Shown: piece after piece, positions 42,997 to 51,333 of the stretch
Position numbering within the stretch: the stretch's first letter is position 1
Layout: the number at the start of each line of letters is the position of its first letter
From: Glutamicibacter sp. B1
GTDB lineage: Bacteria > Actinomycetota > Actinomycetes > Actinomycetales > Micrococcaceae
DNA length: 64,000 nucleotides
NCBI RefSeq assembly: GCF_039602135.1
Contig: NZ_CP125942.1
Span: forward strand, 930,001 to 994,000
Direction of reading: 5' to 3'
Position numbers and translations under genes: made by a program
The notes under the pieces: generated by a model
What the model was told of the DNA's origin: nothing
What the model saw: the letters and a program-made list of their open reading frames with translations, nothing else
Database searches by the model: none

Positions 42997-43998
42997 GTGG
43001 CCACCACCATGCTCAAAGCACTCAATAAGTCATTGCACGATGCGCTCGACGAAGACGAGAAAGTGATTCTGCTCGGCGAAGACATCGGCACGCTCGGTGG
43101 AGTCTTCCGCGTTACCGATGGGCTGAAAGCAGAATTCGGCGAACACCGTGTTGTTGACACCCCGTTAGCCGAATCAGGAATTGTTGGCACCGCGATCGGC
43201 TTGGCCTACCGAGGTTATCGGCCGGTGGTCGAGATCCAGTTTGATGGGTTCACCTACCCCGCTTTTGACCAGCTCGTCTCACAACTGGCCAAACTGCACT
43301 ACCGCTCCCGTGGCCGAGTGAAGATGCCGGTCACCGTCCGCATTCCCTATGGCGGTGGCATCGGTTCTCCGGAGCACCACTCTGAATCACCCGAGGCGTA
43401 CTTTGCACATACCGCAGGGCTGCGGGTTTTTGCCCCATCTAGCGTTGAAGACGCTTATACGATGCTTCGTCAGGCAATCACCTGCGATGATCCGGTGATC
43501 TTCTTTGAACCAAAGCGCCGCTACCACGAGAAGAGCGATGCACAACTGGGCGAAGTCCAACCGGAGGCATCACCGAAGGCAAAGATTATTCGTTCTGGAA
43601 GCGATGTCACGGTCGTCGGTTATGGGCCAACCACCTACACGCTGATCGATGCGGGGATGGCTGCCGAAGATGAAGGCACCAGTCTGGAGATTATTGATCT
43701 GCGCAGCCTGGACCCACTGGATATGGACACCATCGCACAATCGGTACAACGTACCGGGAAACTCGTCGTAGTTCATGAAGCCAGCCGCACCAGCGGTTTA
43801 GGTGCAGAAATCTGTGCTGAAATTACCGAGCGATGCTTCGACTATTTACAGCATGCTCCCTTGCGAGTGACCGGGTTTGATGTTCCCTATCCACCCTCGA
43901 GGTTAGAAAACCACCACTTACCCGACCTGGATCGAGTGATGCATGCAGTGGATACCGTGATGCGACACCATGAGGCGAGCAAGGGAGCTGCCCAGTGA
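42997..43998 (+). CDS. 2-oxoacid dehydrogenase E1 beta
   Basis: Transketolase-like beta subunit of the E1 heterotetramer, 333 residues. Visible are LNKSLHDALDEDEKVILLGEDIGTLGGVFRVTDGL, VVDTPLAESGIVGTAIGLAYRGYRPVVEIQFDGF, GGGIGSPEHHSESPEAYFAHTAGL (ThDP site His) and the C-terminal EIIDLRSLDPLDMDTIAQSVQRTGKLVVVHEA. Starts with GTG. Its stop overlaps the E2 start by one base. Co-transcribed with E1alpha and E2. Confidence 0.93.
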   Translation: MATTMLKALNKSLHDALDEDEKVILLGEDIGTLGGVFRVTDGLKAEFGEHRVVDTPLAESGIVGTAIGLAYRGYRPVVEIQFDGFTYPAFDQLVSQLAKLHYRSRGRVKMPVTVRIPYGGGIGSPEHHSESPEAYFAHTAGLRVFAPSSVEDAYTMLRQAITCDDPVIFFEPKRRYHEKSDAQLGEVQPEASPKAKIIRSGSDVTVVGYGPTTYTLIDAGMAAEDEGTSLEIIDLRSLDPLDMDTIAQSVQRTGKLVVVHEASRTSGLGAEICAEITERCFDYLQHAPLRVTGFDVPYPPSRLENHHLPDLDRVMHAVDTVMRHHEASKGAAQ

Positions 43999-45296
43999 TG
44001 ACGGATCAAACTTTTAAGCTTCCAGATCTTGGCGAAGGACTCACCGAATCTGAGGTCCTGAACTGGAAAATCAAGGTTGGCGAGCATGTGGCGCTGAACC
44101 AGGTGATTGCCGAGGTGGAAACCGCGAAGGCGGTTGTCGAATTGCCTTCCCCCTTTGCTGGGGTAGTGCAAGAGATTCACGCACAGCAGGGGGAAGTTGT
44201 CCAAGTCGGTGGCCCCCTAGTCACCTTCGGCGGCGAGGAATCGGTGCAAGACACCGAATCCGTCTCTTCAGAAGCGCAGCGGACGCCAACCCTGGTGGGC
44301 TATGGTGCGCCGGCGTCTACTGGGGCTCGACCTGCACGTAAGTCTCGGCCTGTGCGACCTGCACAACCTGTCACGGTGGAGCACCACAAGGAACAGCGAT
44401 CTGCGGTCACTCGTTGTACACCGCCAGTACGTAAGCTGGCCCGGGACCACGGTGTGGACATCTCCGCGCTCGCCGGGAGCGGTGAAGATGGCCTGGTGCT
44501 GCGCCGTGATGTGCAAGAAGCGATTGATGCCAGACATGGATCTAATGAGGGCGCAAATACTGTCGACAAGAGTGGGTCGCAACGGCCGGTGGGAACCGAA
44601 GACCGGCATATAAAGATCACGGCAGTTCGCCGCGCAACGGCCAAAGCGATGGTGCAGTCGGCGTTTACCGCTCCGCATGCCACCGAATTCTTGACCGTCG
44701 ACGTCAGTGAATCAATGGCGCTTATCGAGCGGATGCGTTCTCATCCTTTGATGAGTGATGCCAAATTGAACATCACAACATTGGCCGCCTTGGTCGTGAC
44801 CCGATTGTTGCGTACCTACCGTGCGTTGAACTCGTCGTGGGATGAGGCGGCTGACGAAATCATTGAGTACGGCTCGGTGAACTTGGGCATGGCGGTGGCC
44901 AGTGACCGCGGGTTGCTGGTTCCTGTGGTGAAGAACGCTCAAGACTTGCCACTACCTGAGTTGGCGGCTGCCTTGGGCGAGATTATTTCTCAAGGCCGTG
45001 CTGGCAGCCTCTCGCCAGCGCAGTTATCCGGTGGTACTTTTTCAATTACAAACGTTGGAGTGTTCGGCGTAGATGCTGGGACACCAATTCTTCCTCCGGG
45101 GCAAGCGGGAATCTTGGCACTAGGCCAAGTGAAACGCAGGCCTTGGGAGTATCGAGATGAAGTAGCGCTTCGCCATACCATGACTTTGGCTTTGTCGTTT
45201 GATCACAGAGTGGTTGACGGCAAAGAAGCAAGTGAGTTCCTCTCAGGTGTCGGCTCGGTTTTGGAGGACCCAGGATTGATGAATATTTTTATTTGA
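43998..45296 (+). CDS. Dihydrolipoamide acyltransferase E2
   Basis: Core of the 2-oxoacid dehydrogenase complex, 432 residues. One lipoyl domain (residues 1 to about 76) has its lipoyl-lysine in VETAKAVVELP. A linker rich in Ala, Arg and Pro leads to the peripheral-subunit-binding domain TPPVRKLARDHGVDISALAGSGEDGLVLRRDV. The catalytic domain has RRATAKAMVQSAFTAPHATEF and the active-site motif SFDHRVVDGKEASEFL. AAGGGAG lies ten bases upstream of the ATG; a GTG one codon earlier is also possible. No E3 (lipoamide dehydrogenase) gene follows, so E3 must come from elsewhere. Confidence 0.93.
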   Translation: MTDQTFKLPDLGEGLTESEVLNWKIKVGEHVALNQVIAEVETAKAVVELPSPFAGVVQEIHAQQGEVVQVGGPLVTFGGEESVQDTESVSSEAQRTPTLVGYGAPASTGARPARKSRPVRPAQPVTVEHHKEQRSAVTRCTPPVRKLARDHGVDISALAGSGEDGLVLRRDVQEAIDARHGSNEGANTVDKSGSQRPVGTEDRHIKITAVRRATAKAMVQSAFTAPHATEFLTVDVSESMALIERMRSHPLMSDAKLNITTLAALVVTRLLRTYRALNSSWDEAADEIIEYGSVNLGMAVASDRGLLVPVVKNAQDLPLPELAAALGEIISQGRAGSLSPAQLSGGTFSITNVGVFGVDAGTPILPPGQAGILALGQVKRRPWEYRDEVALRHTMTLALSFDHRVVDGKEASEFLSGVGSVLEDPGLMNIFI

Positions 45297-45492
45297 GAAC
45301 AAACGAAAGTTGACTCGGGAATAATATTTTTGCCCGAGTGACAAAAGGGATTTCAAGCATTGCTTTCATGAATATTCATTGGTTGTTTCGCAATTTTTGA
45401 TGTAATCTCATTCACTACGTGCTACAGCTCACGCTTGCCTGCACGGCTCTGCGAAACGCAGAAGCAGCAACCTTATGTTGAGGAGAAATAGG

Positions 45493-47124
45493 ATGCGATA
45501 CTCGCACGCATCTAAGGCTGTCGTTCTATCAGCAGCCTTGGCACTGACCCTGTCGGCTTGTGGCGGCGGTTCAACTGATTCCGCAGGCGGCGAAGGAGAC
45601 GGCTCGTACGTCGTCACCGCAAACACCACCGAACCACAAAATGGCCTACTGCCGGCTAACACCAACGAAGTTGGTGGCGGTCGCGTTATGGACCTGCTCT
45701 TCACGGGCTTGGTCAGCTATGACGCAAAGGGTGCTCCGGTCAATGAACTCGCAGAGTCCATTGAGACCACGGATTCCCAGAACTACACCATCAAGATCAA
45801 GTCCGGTGAGACTTTCTCCGATGGTTCCCCTGTTACTGCTGCTTCGTTCGTGGATGCCTGGAACTTCGGTGCCGCAGCCAAGAACGCTCAGCTGAACTCC
45901 TACTTCTTCGAATCCATCAAGGGCTTCGACAAGGTAAACGCTGAAAAGTCCACGGAAGACAAGATGGAAGGTCTGAAGGTTGTCGATGACACCACCTTCA
46001 CCGTCGAGCTCTCCCAGCCAGAATCTGACTTCCCACTGCGTCTTGGCTACACCGCTTTCATGCCATTGCCAGAAGCAGCCTTCGAGGATCCTAAGGCCTT
46101 CGGCGAAAAGCCTGTTGGCAACGGCCCATACAAGCTGACCGAGTGGAACCACGACGTCAACCTGAAGATGGACGTCAACGAGAACTACGACGGTCCACGT
46201 AAGGCCGCTAACGGTGGCATCGACTTCAAGGTCTACCAGTCCACCGATTCGGCCTACCAGGATTTGGTCTCCGGAAACCTGGACGTACTGGATCAGATCC
46301 CACCAAGCCAGCTCGCTTCCTACCAGTCTGACCTGGGTGACCGTTCGGTCAACTCGCCATACGCTGGTAACGCAACCATCACCATCCCTGGCTACCTGGA
46401 TCACTTCAAGCAGGATGAAGAGGGTAACCTCCGCCGTGCAGCGATCTCGCGTGCTATCGACCGTCAGCTGATCATCGACAAGGTGTACCAGGGCGGCAAG
46501 GTTATCGCTAAGGACTTCACCGCTCCAGTGATCGAAGGCTACGACGACAGCCTGCCTGGCAGCGAGGTCCTCGCCTTTGATGCTGACGAAGCTAAGAAGC
46601 TTTGGGCCGAAGCAGACAAGATTAGCAAGTGGGATTCCGGCGATGAATTCTCCATCGGCTACAACGTTGATGGTGCCGGTAACAAGGAATACGTCGAGGC
46701 AGTTGTTAACCAGCTGAAGAACAACCTTGGTATCAACGCGACTGCCAAGTCGTTCAGCTCCTTCAAGGAACTTCGCGCTAAGGTCACCTCCTACACCATG
46801 ACCGGTGGCTTCCGTACCGGTTGGCAGGCTGACTACCCATCGCTGTACAACTTCCTGGGCCCACTATTCGGTACCGGTGCAGGTTCCAATGATGGCAAGT
46901 ACTCCAGCAAGGAATTTGACGACGCACTGGCCAAGGGCCTGGCTGCGACCGACGCCGCTGAGGGTGCCAAGATCTTCAACCAGGCACAGGAGATCTTGTT
47001 CAAGGATCTTCCAGCAATCCCACTGTGGTACCAGGCTGTCCAGGGTGGTTGGAGCGAAAACGTATCCAACGTTGAGTTTGGTTGGAACGGTGTTCCAATC
47101 TACAACGAAATCACTGGTAAGTAA
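45493..47124 (+). CDS. Peptide ABC transporter, substrate-binding lipoprotein (system 1)
   Basis: A 543-residue solute-binding protein family 5 member (DppA/OppA type), anchored to the outer face of the membrane. The lipoprotein signal MRYSHASKAVVLSAALALTLSAC puts the lipid-carrying Cys at residue 23, followed by a Gly/Ser linker. NGLLPANTNEVGGGRVMDLLFTGLVSYDAKG, the YTIKIKSGETFSDGSPVTAASFVDAW segment and VGNGPYKLTEW are family marks. GAGGAG fixes the ATG at 45493. A hairpin lies between it and the permease genes, as expected for a binding protein made in excess. Substrate probably oligopeptides. Confidence 0.92.
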   Translation: MRYSHASKAVVLSAALALTLSACGGGSTDSAGGEGDGSYVVTANTTEPQNGLLPANTNEVGGGRVMDLLFTGLVSYDAKGAPVNELAESIETTDSQNYTIKIKSGETFSDGSPVTAASFVDAWNFGAAAKNAQLNSYFFESIKGFDKVNAEKSTEDKMEGLKVVDDTTFTVELSQPESDFPLRLGYTAFMPLPEAAFEDPKAFGEKPVGNGPYKLTEWNHDVNLKMDVNENYDGPRKAANGGIDFKVYQSTDSAYQDLVSGNLDVLDQIPPSQLASYQSDLGDRSVNSPYAGNATITIPGYLDHFKQDEEGNLRRAAISRAIDRQLIIDKVYQGGKVIAKDFTAPVIEGYDDSLPGSEVLAFDADEAKKLWAEADKISKWDSGDEFSIGYNVDGAGNKEYVEAVVNQLKNNLGINATAKSFSSFKELRAKVTSYTMTGGFRTGWQADYPSLYNFLGPLFGTGAGSNDGKYSSKEFDDALAKGLAATDAAEGAKIFNQAQEILFKDLPAIPLWYQAVQGGWSENVSNVEFGWNGVPIYNEITGK

Positions 47125-47175
47125 GTAATTTCAGCGTTCTGGCTAGATAGGCCGGAAATTGCTGAAGGACGCGTC

Positions 47176-47207
47176 AAGGGAGACCCGAATAAATGGGGGT
47201 CTCCCTT
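47176..47207 (+). terminator. Attenuator-like hairpin after binding-protein gene 1
   Basis: AAGGGAGACCC (47176-47186) pairs with GGGTCTCCCTT (47197-47207), loop of ten bases, short T-run. Partial termination here would leave more binding protein than permease. Confidence 0.75.
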
Positions 47208-47313
47208 TGGCGTGTCTGATCTGCCTCCCAAAAATAAACGTCGAAATATTTATCGACGGAAAGAGGGAAATTATGGCCAAGTGCCCTCCTGCATCTCGAG
47301 GTGAGATGCACGC

Positions 47314-48240
47314 ATGCTAAGTTTCATGCTGAAAAGAATTGCCCAGCTGATCCCGGTCTTTATCGGTGCAACACTGCTGGTGTACTTCTTGGTTTTTGCA
47401 ACTCCCGGTAACCCGATTGATGCTCTTTCCGGCGGCAAGCCAATGTCAGACGCGACGCGGGCGGCGCTAGAGGCTCAGTACAATTTGGACAAGCCTTTCT
47501 GGGTCCAATACGGGTTGTACCTGAAGAATCTGGTGACCTTCGACTTGGGAACCTCGTTCTCCGGGCAGGAAGTTAGTGCCCTCTTAGGCCGCGCCTTCCC
47601 AGTCACCGCACGCCTTGCGATTCTTGCTCTGCTTATTGAAGGCGTTTTTGGTGTCATCTTTGGTGTCATCGCTGGTATGCGTAAGGGCAAGTGGTTCGAT
47701 TCGACCATTCTCGTTGCATCCCTCATCGTGATCGCTGTGCCAACCTTCGTACTTGGCTTCGTACTTCAGTTCGTAATTGGTGTGAAACTTGAATGGGTCA
47801 AACCCACTGTTTCCGGCGCGGCAACCTGGGGCGAACTCTTCTTGCCGGCCCTCGTGCTTGGTCTGGTCTCACTGGCATATGTGGTCCGTTTGACCCGTAC
47901 CTCGGTGATTGAAAACAAGTCCGCTGACTTTGTGCGTACCGCCACCGCCAAGGGCTTGAGCCGAAACCGCGTCGTTTCTGTACACATTCTTCGTAACTCC
48001 CTGATCCCGGTTGTGACCTTCCTCGGCGCTGACCTAGGTTCGCTCATGGGTGGCGCGATTGTCACCGAAGGTATTTTCAACGTGCCAGGTGTTGGACACT
48101 TGCTGTATTCGGCAATTCAAAAGGGTGAGACTCCGACCGTGGTCGCTATCGTCGGTGTTTTGGTGATCATTTTCGTTGTCGCCAACCTGATCGTGGATAT
48201 GCTGTACGCACTGCTTGACCCAAGGATTCGTTATGCCTGA
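47314..48240 (+). CDS. Peptide ABC transporter permease DppB-like (system 1)
   Basis: A 308-residue inner-membrane permease with six helices. MLKRIAQLIPVFIGATLLVYFLVFATPGNPIDAL is the typical DppB first helix. NLDKPFWVQYGLYLKNLVTFDLGTSF lies in the first outer loop. The ATPase-contact EAA loop appears as DFVRTATAKGLSRNRVVSVHILRNSLIPVV, and the end ALLDPRIRYA is conserved. It overlaps the next permease gene by eight bases (ATGCCTGA). Normal length, unlike its system 2 counterpart. Confidence 0.94.
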   Translation: MLSFMLKRIAQLIPVFIGATLLVYFLVFATPGNPIDALSGGKPMSDATRAALEAQYNLDKPFWVQYGLYLKNLVTFDLGTSFSGQEVSALLGRAFPVTARLAILALLIEGVFGVIFGVIAGMRKGKWFDSTILVASLIVIAVPTFVLGFVLQFVIGVKLEWVKPTVSGAATWGELFLPALVLGLVSLAYVVRLTRTSVIENKSADFVRTATAKGLSRNRVVSVHILRNSLIPVVTFLGADLGSLMGGAIVTEGIFNVPGVGHLLYSAIQKGETPTVVAIVGVLVIIFVVANLIVDMLYALLDPRIRYA

Positions 48241-49246
48241 GAACCAGAATTTTAATCCGGAAGACGGCCTGCCAATTAGTAAGGTTCGCGCAGGCAAAGT
48301 CTCCAAGTACAAGATTGAGCACTTTGTTGCTCCTTTGGATGAGACCCCGCTTCAGGCTGTCGACTCCGTGAAGGAAACAGGTAAGCCACTGTCCATGTGG
48401 GCCGAGGCTTGGCGTTCCCTGCGCAAGCAGCCACTGTTTATCATTTCCGCAATCCTGATTCTTGCGGTCATCGTGGTTGCAGCGTTCCCACAGCTGTTCA
48501 GCTCCCAGGACCCAACCTATTGCGCTCTGGAAAACTCAAATGAGCCCGGCCGAGCCGGCCACATTATGGGCTTCAATCTTCAGGGCTGCGATATCTACGC
48601 GCGCGTTATCTACGGCACGCGAGCATCGCTCTTGGTTGGTATTTTCACGACCTTGATTGTTGTTGTCGTCGGCGGTGCATTGGGTGCACTGGCTGGATTC
48701 TACGGCGGCTGGATCGACGCCATCTTGGCACGTTTGGGCGATATCTTCTTCGCACTGCCACTGATCCTCGGTGCCATCATCGTGATGCAGCTTCCTGCAT
48801 TCCGAGATAATCGAAGTGTCTGGACAGTCATTGTCACCCTGGCGATCTTCGGTTGGCCTCAGCTTGCACGTATTACGCGTGGTGCGGTCATCGAAGCGCG
48901 AGATGCCGACTACGTGAAGGCATCGCGAGCCTTGGGCCTGTCCCGATTCCGTTCACTGGTGAAGCACGTTATTCCAAACTCGCTAGCACCGATCATTGTT
49001 GTGGCGACCGTGAACCTCGGCGTGTACATCGTGGCCGAAGCAACGCTGTCCTTCCTTGGCGTTGGATTGCCACCGGACGTCATGAGTTGGGGAAATGATA
49101 TTTCATTGGCCCAGCAGCAGCTTCGTAGCAACCCAATGATGTTGATGTGGCCTGCACTGTTCCTTTCGGTGACGGTTTTGAGCTTCATCATGCTCGGCGA
49201 TGCGGTGCGTGACGCACTGGATCCAAAGGCCCGGAAGGGAGCCTAG
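48233..49246 (+). CDS. Peptide ABC transporter permease DppC-like (system 1)
   Basis: A 337-residue permease with an unusually long cytoplasmic N-terminus of about 70 residues (MPENQNFNPEDGLPISKVRAGK onward) before the first helix LFIISAILILAVIVVAAFPQLF. A periplasmic loop with CALENSNEPGRAGHIMGFNLQGCDIYARVIYGTRASL and the EAA loop DYVKASRALGLSRFRSLVKHVIPNSLAPIIV follow. The ATG inside the overlap with dppB is chosen because the next upstream in-frame start has no ribosome-binding site of its own. Partner of the 308-residue permease. Confidence 0.93.
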   Translation: MPENQNFNPEDGLPISKVRAGKVSKYKIEHFVAPLDETPLQAVDSVKETGKPLSMWAEAWRSLRKQPLFIISAILILAVIVVAAFPQLFSSQDPTYCALENSNEPGRAGHIMGFNLQGCDIYARVIYGTRASLLVGIFTTLIVVVVGGALGALAGFYGGWIDAILARLGDIFFALPLILGAIIVMQLPAFRDNRSVWTVIVTLAIFGWPQLARITRGAVIEARDADYVKASRALGLSRFRSLVKHVIPNSLAPIIVVATVNLGVYIVAEATLSFLGVGLPPDVMSWGNDISLAQQQLRSNPMMLMWPALFLSVTVLSFIMLGDAVRDALDPKARKGA

Positions 49247-49249
49247 ACG

Positions 49250-50893
49250 ATGACTGAAACTGCAACTCCGAAGCCATTGCTGGAAATCAAGGACTTGGCG
49301 ATTACCTTCTCCACTCCTGATGGCCCAGTACATGCGGTTCGTGATGCAAACTTCACCGTAATGCCCGGGGAGACCGTGGCGATCGTGGGTGAATCCGGGT
49401 CCGGTAAATCGACTTCAGCATTGGCGGCCATTGGCCTGCTGGCTGGTAATGGTTCTGTTTCTTCGGGACAGATCCTTTTTGATGGTGAAGACATCGCGCA
49501 TGCCAGCGAAAAACGATTCGTTGAGCTCCGCGGTAACCACATTGGTATGGTTCCGCAGGACCCCATGTCCAACTTGAACCCAGTGTGGAAAATAGGCTTC
49601 CAGGTTAAGGAAACTCTGAAGGCAAACGGTCTGGCGGGGGATAACCCCAAAGAACGCGTTGCTCAGATTCTTGCTGATGCGGGCCTGCCCAATCCGGAAG
49701 TTCGTGCTGGTCAATACCCTCACGAATTCTCGGGCGGTATGCGACAGCGTGCACTGATTGCTATCGGTTTGGCTTGTCGTCCGCGTCTGCTCATCGCTGA
49801 TGAGCCCACCAGCGCCCTGGACGTGACGGTTCAGCAGCAGATCCTGGATCACCTTGATACGATGACCAGCGAGCTGGGCACCGCAGTCTTGTTGATCACC
49901 CACGACCTAGGTTTGGCAGCAGAACGTGCCGAAAAGGTTGTCGTGATGTACAAGGGTCGTGTTGTTGAATACGGTCCTGCGCTGGACATCTTGCGCAACC
50001 CTCAGCACCCTTACACGAAGCGACTGATCAGCTCTGCTCCGTCCTTGTCGGCACAGCGTGGTGACAAGCATGAGGCTATCGTTGATGAAATCGTTCCAGG
50101 TAAGGCTGAGCCACTGCTCAAGGTTAAAAACCTGACCAAGATTTACGACATCCGCAAGGGCTTCGGCAAGAAGGAAAAGTTCACTGCCGTGGACAACGTT
50201 TCCTTCGAGATTCCGAAGGGCACCACCACTGCAGTGGTGGGCGAATCCGGTTCTGGTAAGTCCACGATTGCGCAGATGGTGCTGAACCTTTTGGACAAGA
50301 CCGAAGGCGAGATCGTCTTTGACGGCGAACAAATCGGTAATTTGAGCGAGAAGAATCTGTTCAAGTACCGACGCCGCGTTCAGCCGATTTTCCAGGATCC
50401 TTATGGCTCACTCGACCCGATGTTTTCGATTTACCGAACCATCGAGGAACCTTTGCGCATTCACGGGATCGGCAATGCCGCCTCGCGTCAGAAGAAGGTC
50501 AAGGAATTGCTCGAACAGGTGTCGATGCCGGCCTCGACCATGCACCGATTCCCGAACGAGCTCTCCGGCGGTCAGCGGCAGCGTATTGCTATCGCGCGTG
50601 CATTGGCCTTGCAGCCTGAAATGATCGTCTGTGATGAGGCAGTTTCTGCGTTGGACGTTTTGGTTCAGGCTCAGGTTCTTGAGCTCTTGGACGAGCTTCA
50701 GCGGGAGATGGGATTGACTTACCTGTTCATCACCCACGACCTTGCTGTGGTCCGCCAGATCGCGGACAACGTGTGCGTGATGGAGCATGGAAAGATCGTT
50801 GAGCAGGGGACTGCTGACGAAATCTTCGATGCTCCGAAGAGCGAATACACCCGCAACCTGTTGGGTGCGATTCCGGGTGCTTCTTTGATCTAA
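49250..50893 (+). CDS. Peptide ABC transporter ATP-binding protein, fused DppD-DppF (system 1)
   Basis: A 547-residue protein with two complete ABC domains in one chain. Domain 1 has Walker A GESGSGKS, signature FSGGMRQRALIA and Walker [13 protein letters not shown]. Domain 2 has Walker A GESGSGKS, signature [15 protein letters not shown] and Walker B-like MIVCDEAVSALD (D-E conserved). It powers peptide uptake through the two permeases. Start three bases after the dppC stop. Followed by a strong terminator, so it closes the operon. Each ABC half also carries the C-terminal oligopeptide-transporter piece (near NPQHPYTKRLISSAP). Confidence 0.94.
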   Translation: MTETATPKPLLEIKDLAITFSTPDGPVHAVRDANFTVMPGETVAIVGESGSGKSTSALAAIGLLAGNGSVSSGQILFDGEDIAHASEKRFVELRGNHIGMVPQDPMSNLNPVWKIGFQVKETLKANGLAGDNPKERVAQILADAGLPNPEVRAGQYPHEFSGGMRQRALIAIGLACRPRLLIADEPTSALDVTVQQQILDHLDTMTSELGTAVLLITHDLGLAAERAEKVVVMYKGRVVEYGPALDILRNPQHPYTKRLISSAPSLSAQRGDKHEAIVDEIVPGKAEPLLKVKNLTKIYDIRKGFGKKEKFTAVDNVSFEIPKGTTTAVVGESGSGKSTIAQMVLNLLDKTEGEIVFDGEQIGNLSEKNLFKYRRRVQPIFQDPYGSLDPMFSIYRTIEEPLRIHGIGNAASRQKKVKELLEQVSMPASTMHRFPNELSGGQRQRIAIARALALQPEMIVCDEAVSALDVLVQAQVLELLDELQREMGLTYLFITHDLAVVRQIADNVCVMEHGKIVEQGTADEIFDAPKSEYTRNLLGAIPGASLI

Positions 50894-50913
50894 GCAGACT
50901 CGTTCTACGCCTA

Positions 50914-50953
50914 CAGAGGACCGTCAAAACCGAAAGGTTTTGGCGGTCCTCTG
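50914..50953 (+). terminator. Terminator of peptide ABC operon 1
   Basis: CAGAGGACCGTCAAAACC (50914-50931) pairs with 50936-50953 (one G-T wobble) around a GAAA tetraloop, ending CTGCTGTT. Confidence 0.88.
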
Positions 50954-51333
50954 CTGTTAAGCAGGGATTCACGAACCGTCATATTCAACGAATATTTCAG
51001 ATTTTTTCAAACTGAAGCAAACGTTGCAAAACTGTTATAAAACTATTCATGAAACATACTTGTAACTTGGGTGTTCTGATTGAATTTTCCCAATCTGAAA
51101 GAAACCCTTGAAATCTCGCGGATGTGGCGTGCATCGCACTAACTGGTCGGTAACAAGCTCGTTGCAAATGGCTCGCAAGAGTGCGTCGAGCATGGAGATA
51201 TGAAACGAATCTTTCTCTATCCAAGCCAGAAAATTCAGGTTAGTGTATTCCTCAATGGATCGGTCATGTGACTTGTTCCACAGTGAGTCACAACGATTCA
51301 CAGCTCGTATCATCACGAATTCAAGGAGGCGAA
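50954..51333 (+). other. AT-rich promoter region of peptide ABC operon 2
   Basis: A 380-base gene-free stretch, clearly more AT-rich than the surrounding genes. ATTCATGAAA at 51045-51054 is the complement of TTTCATGAAT at 45364-45373 upstream of operon 1, a possible shared regulator site. AAGGAGG precedes the ATG at 51334. No coding region recognised. Confidence 0.45.
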
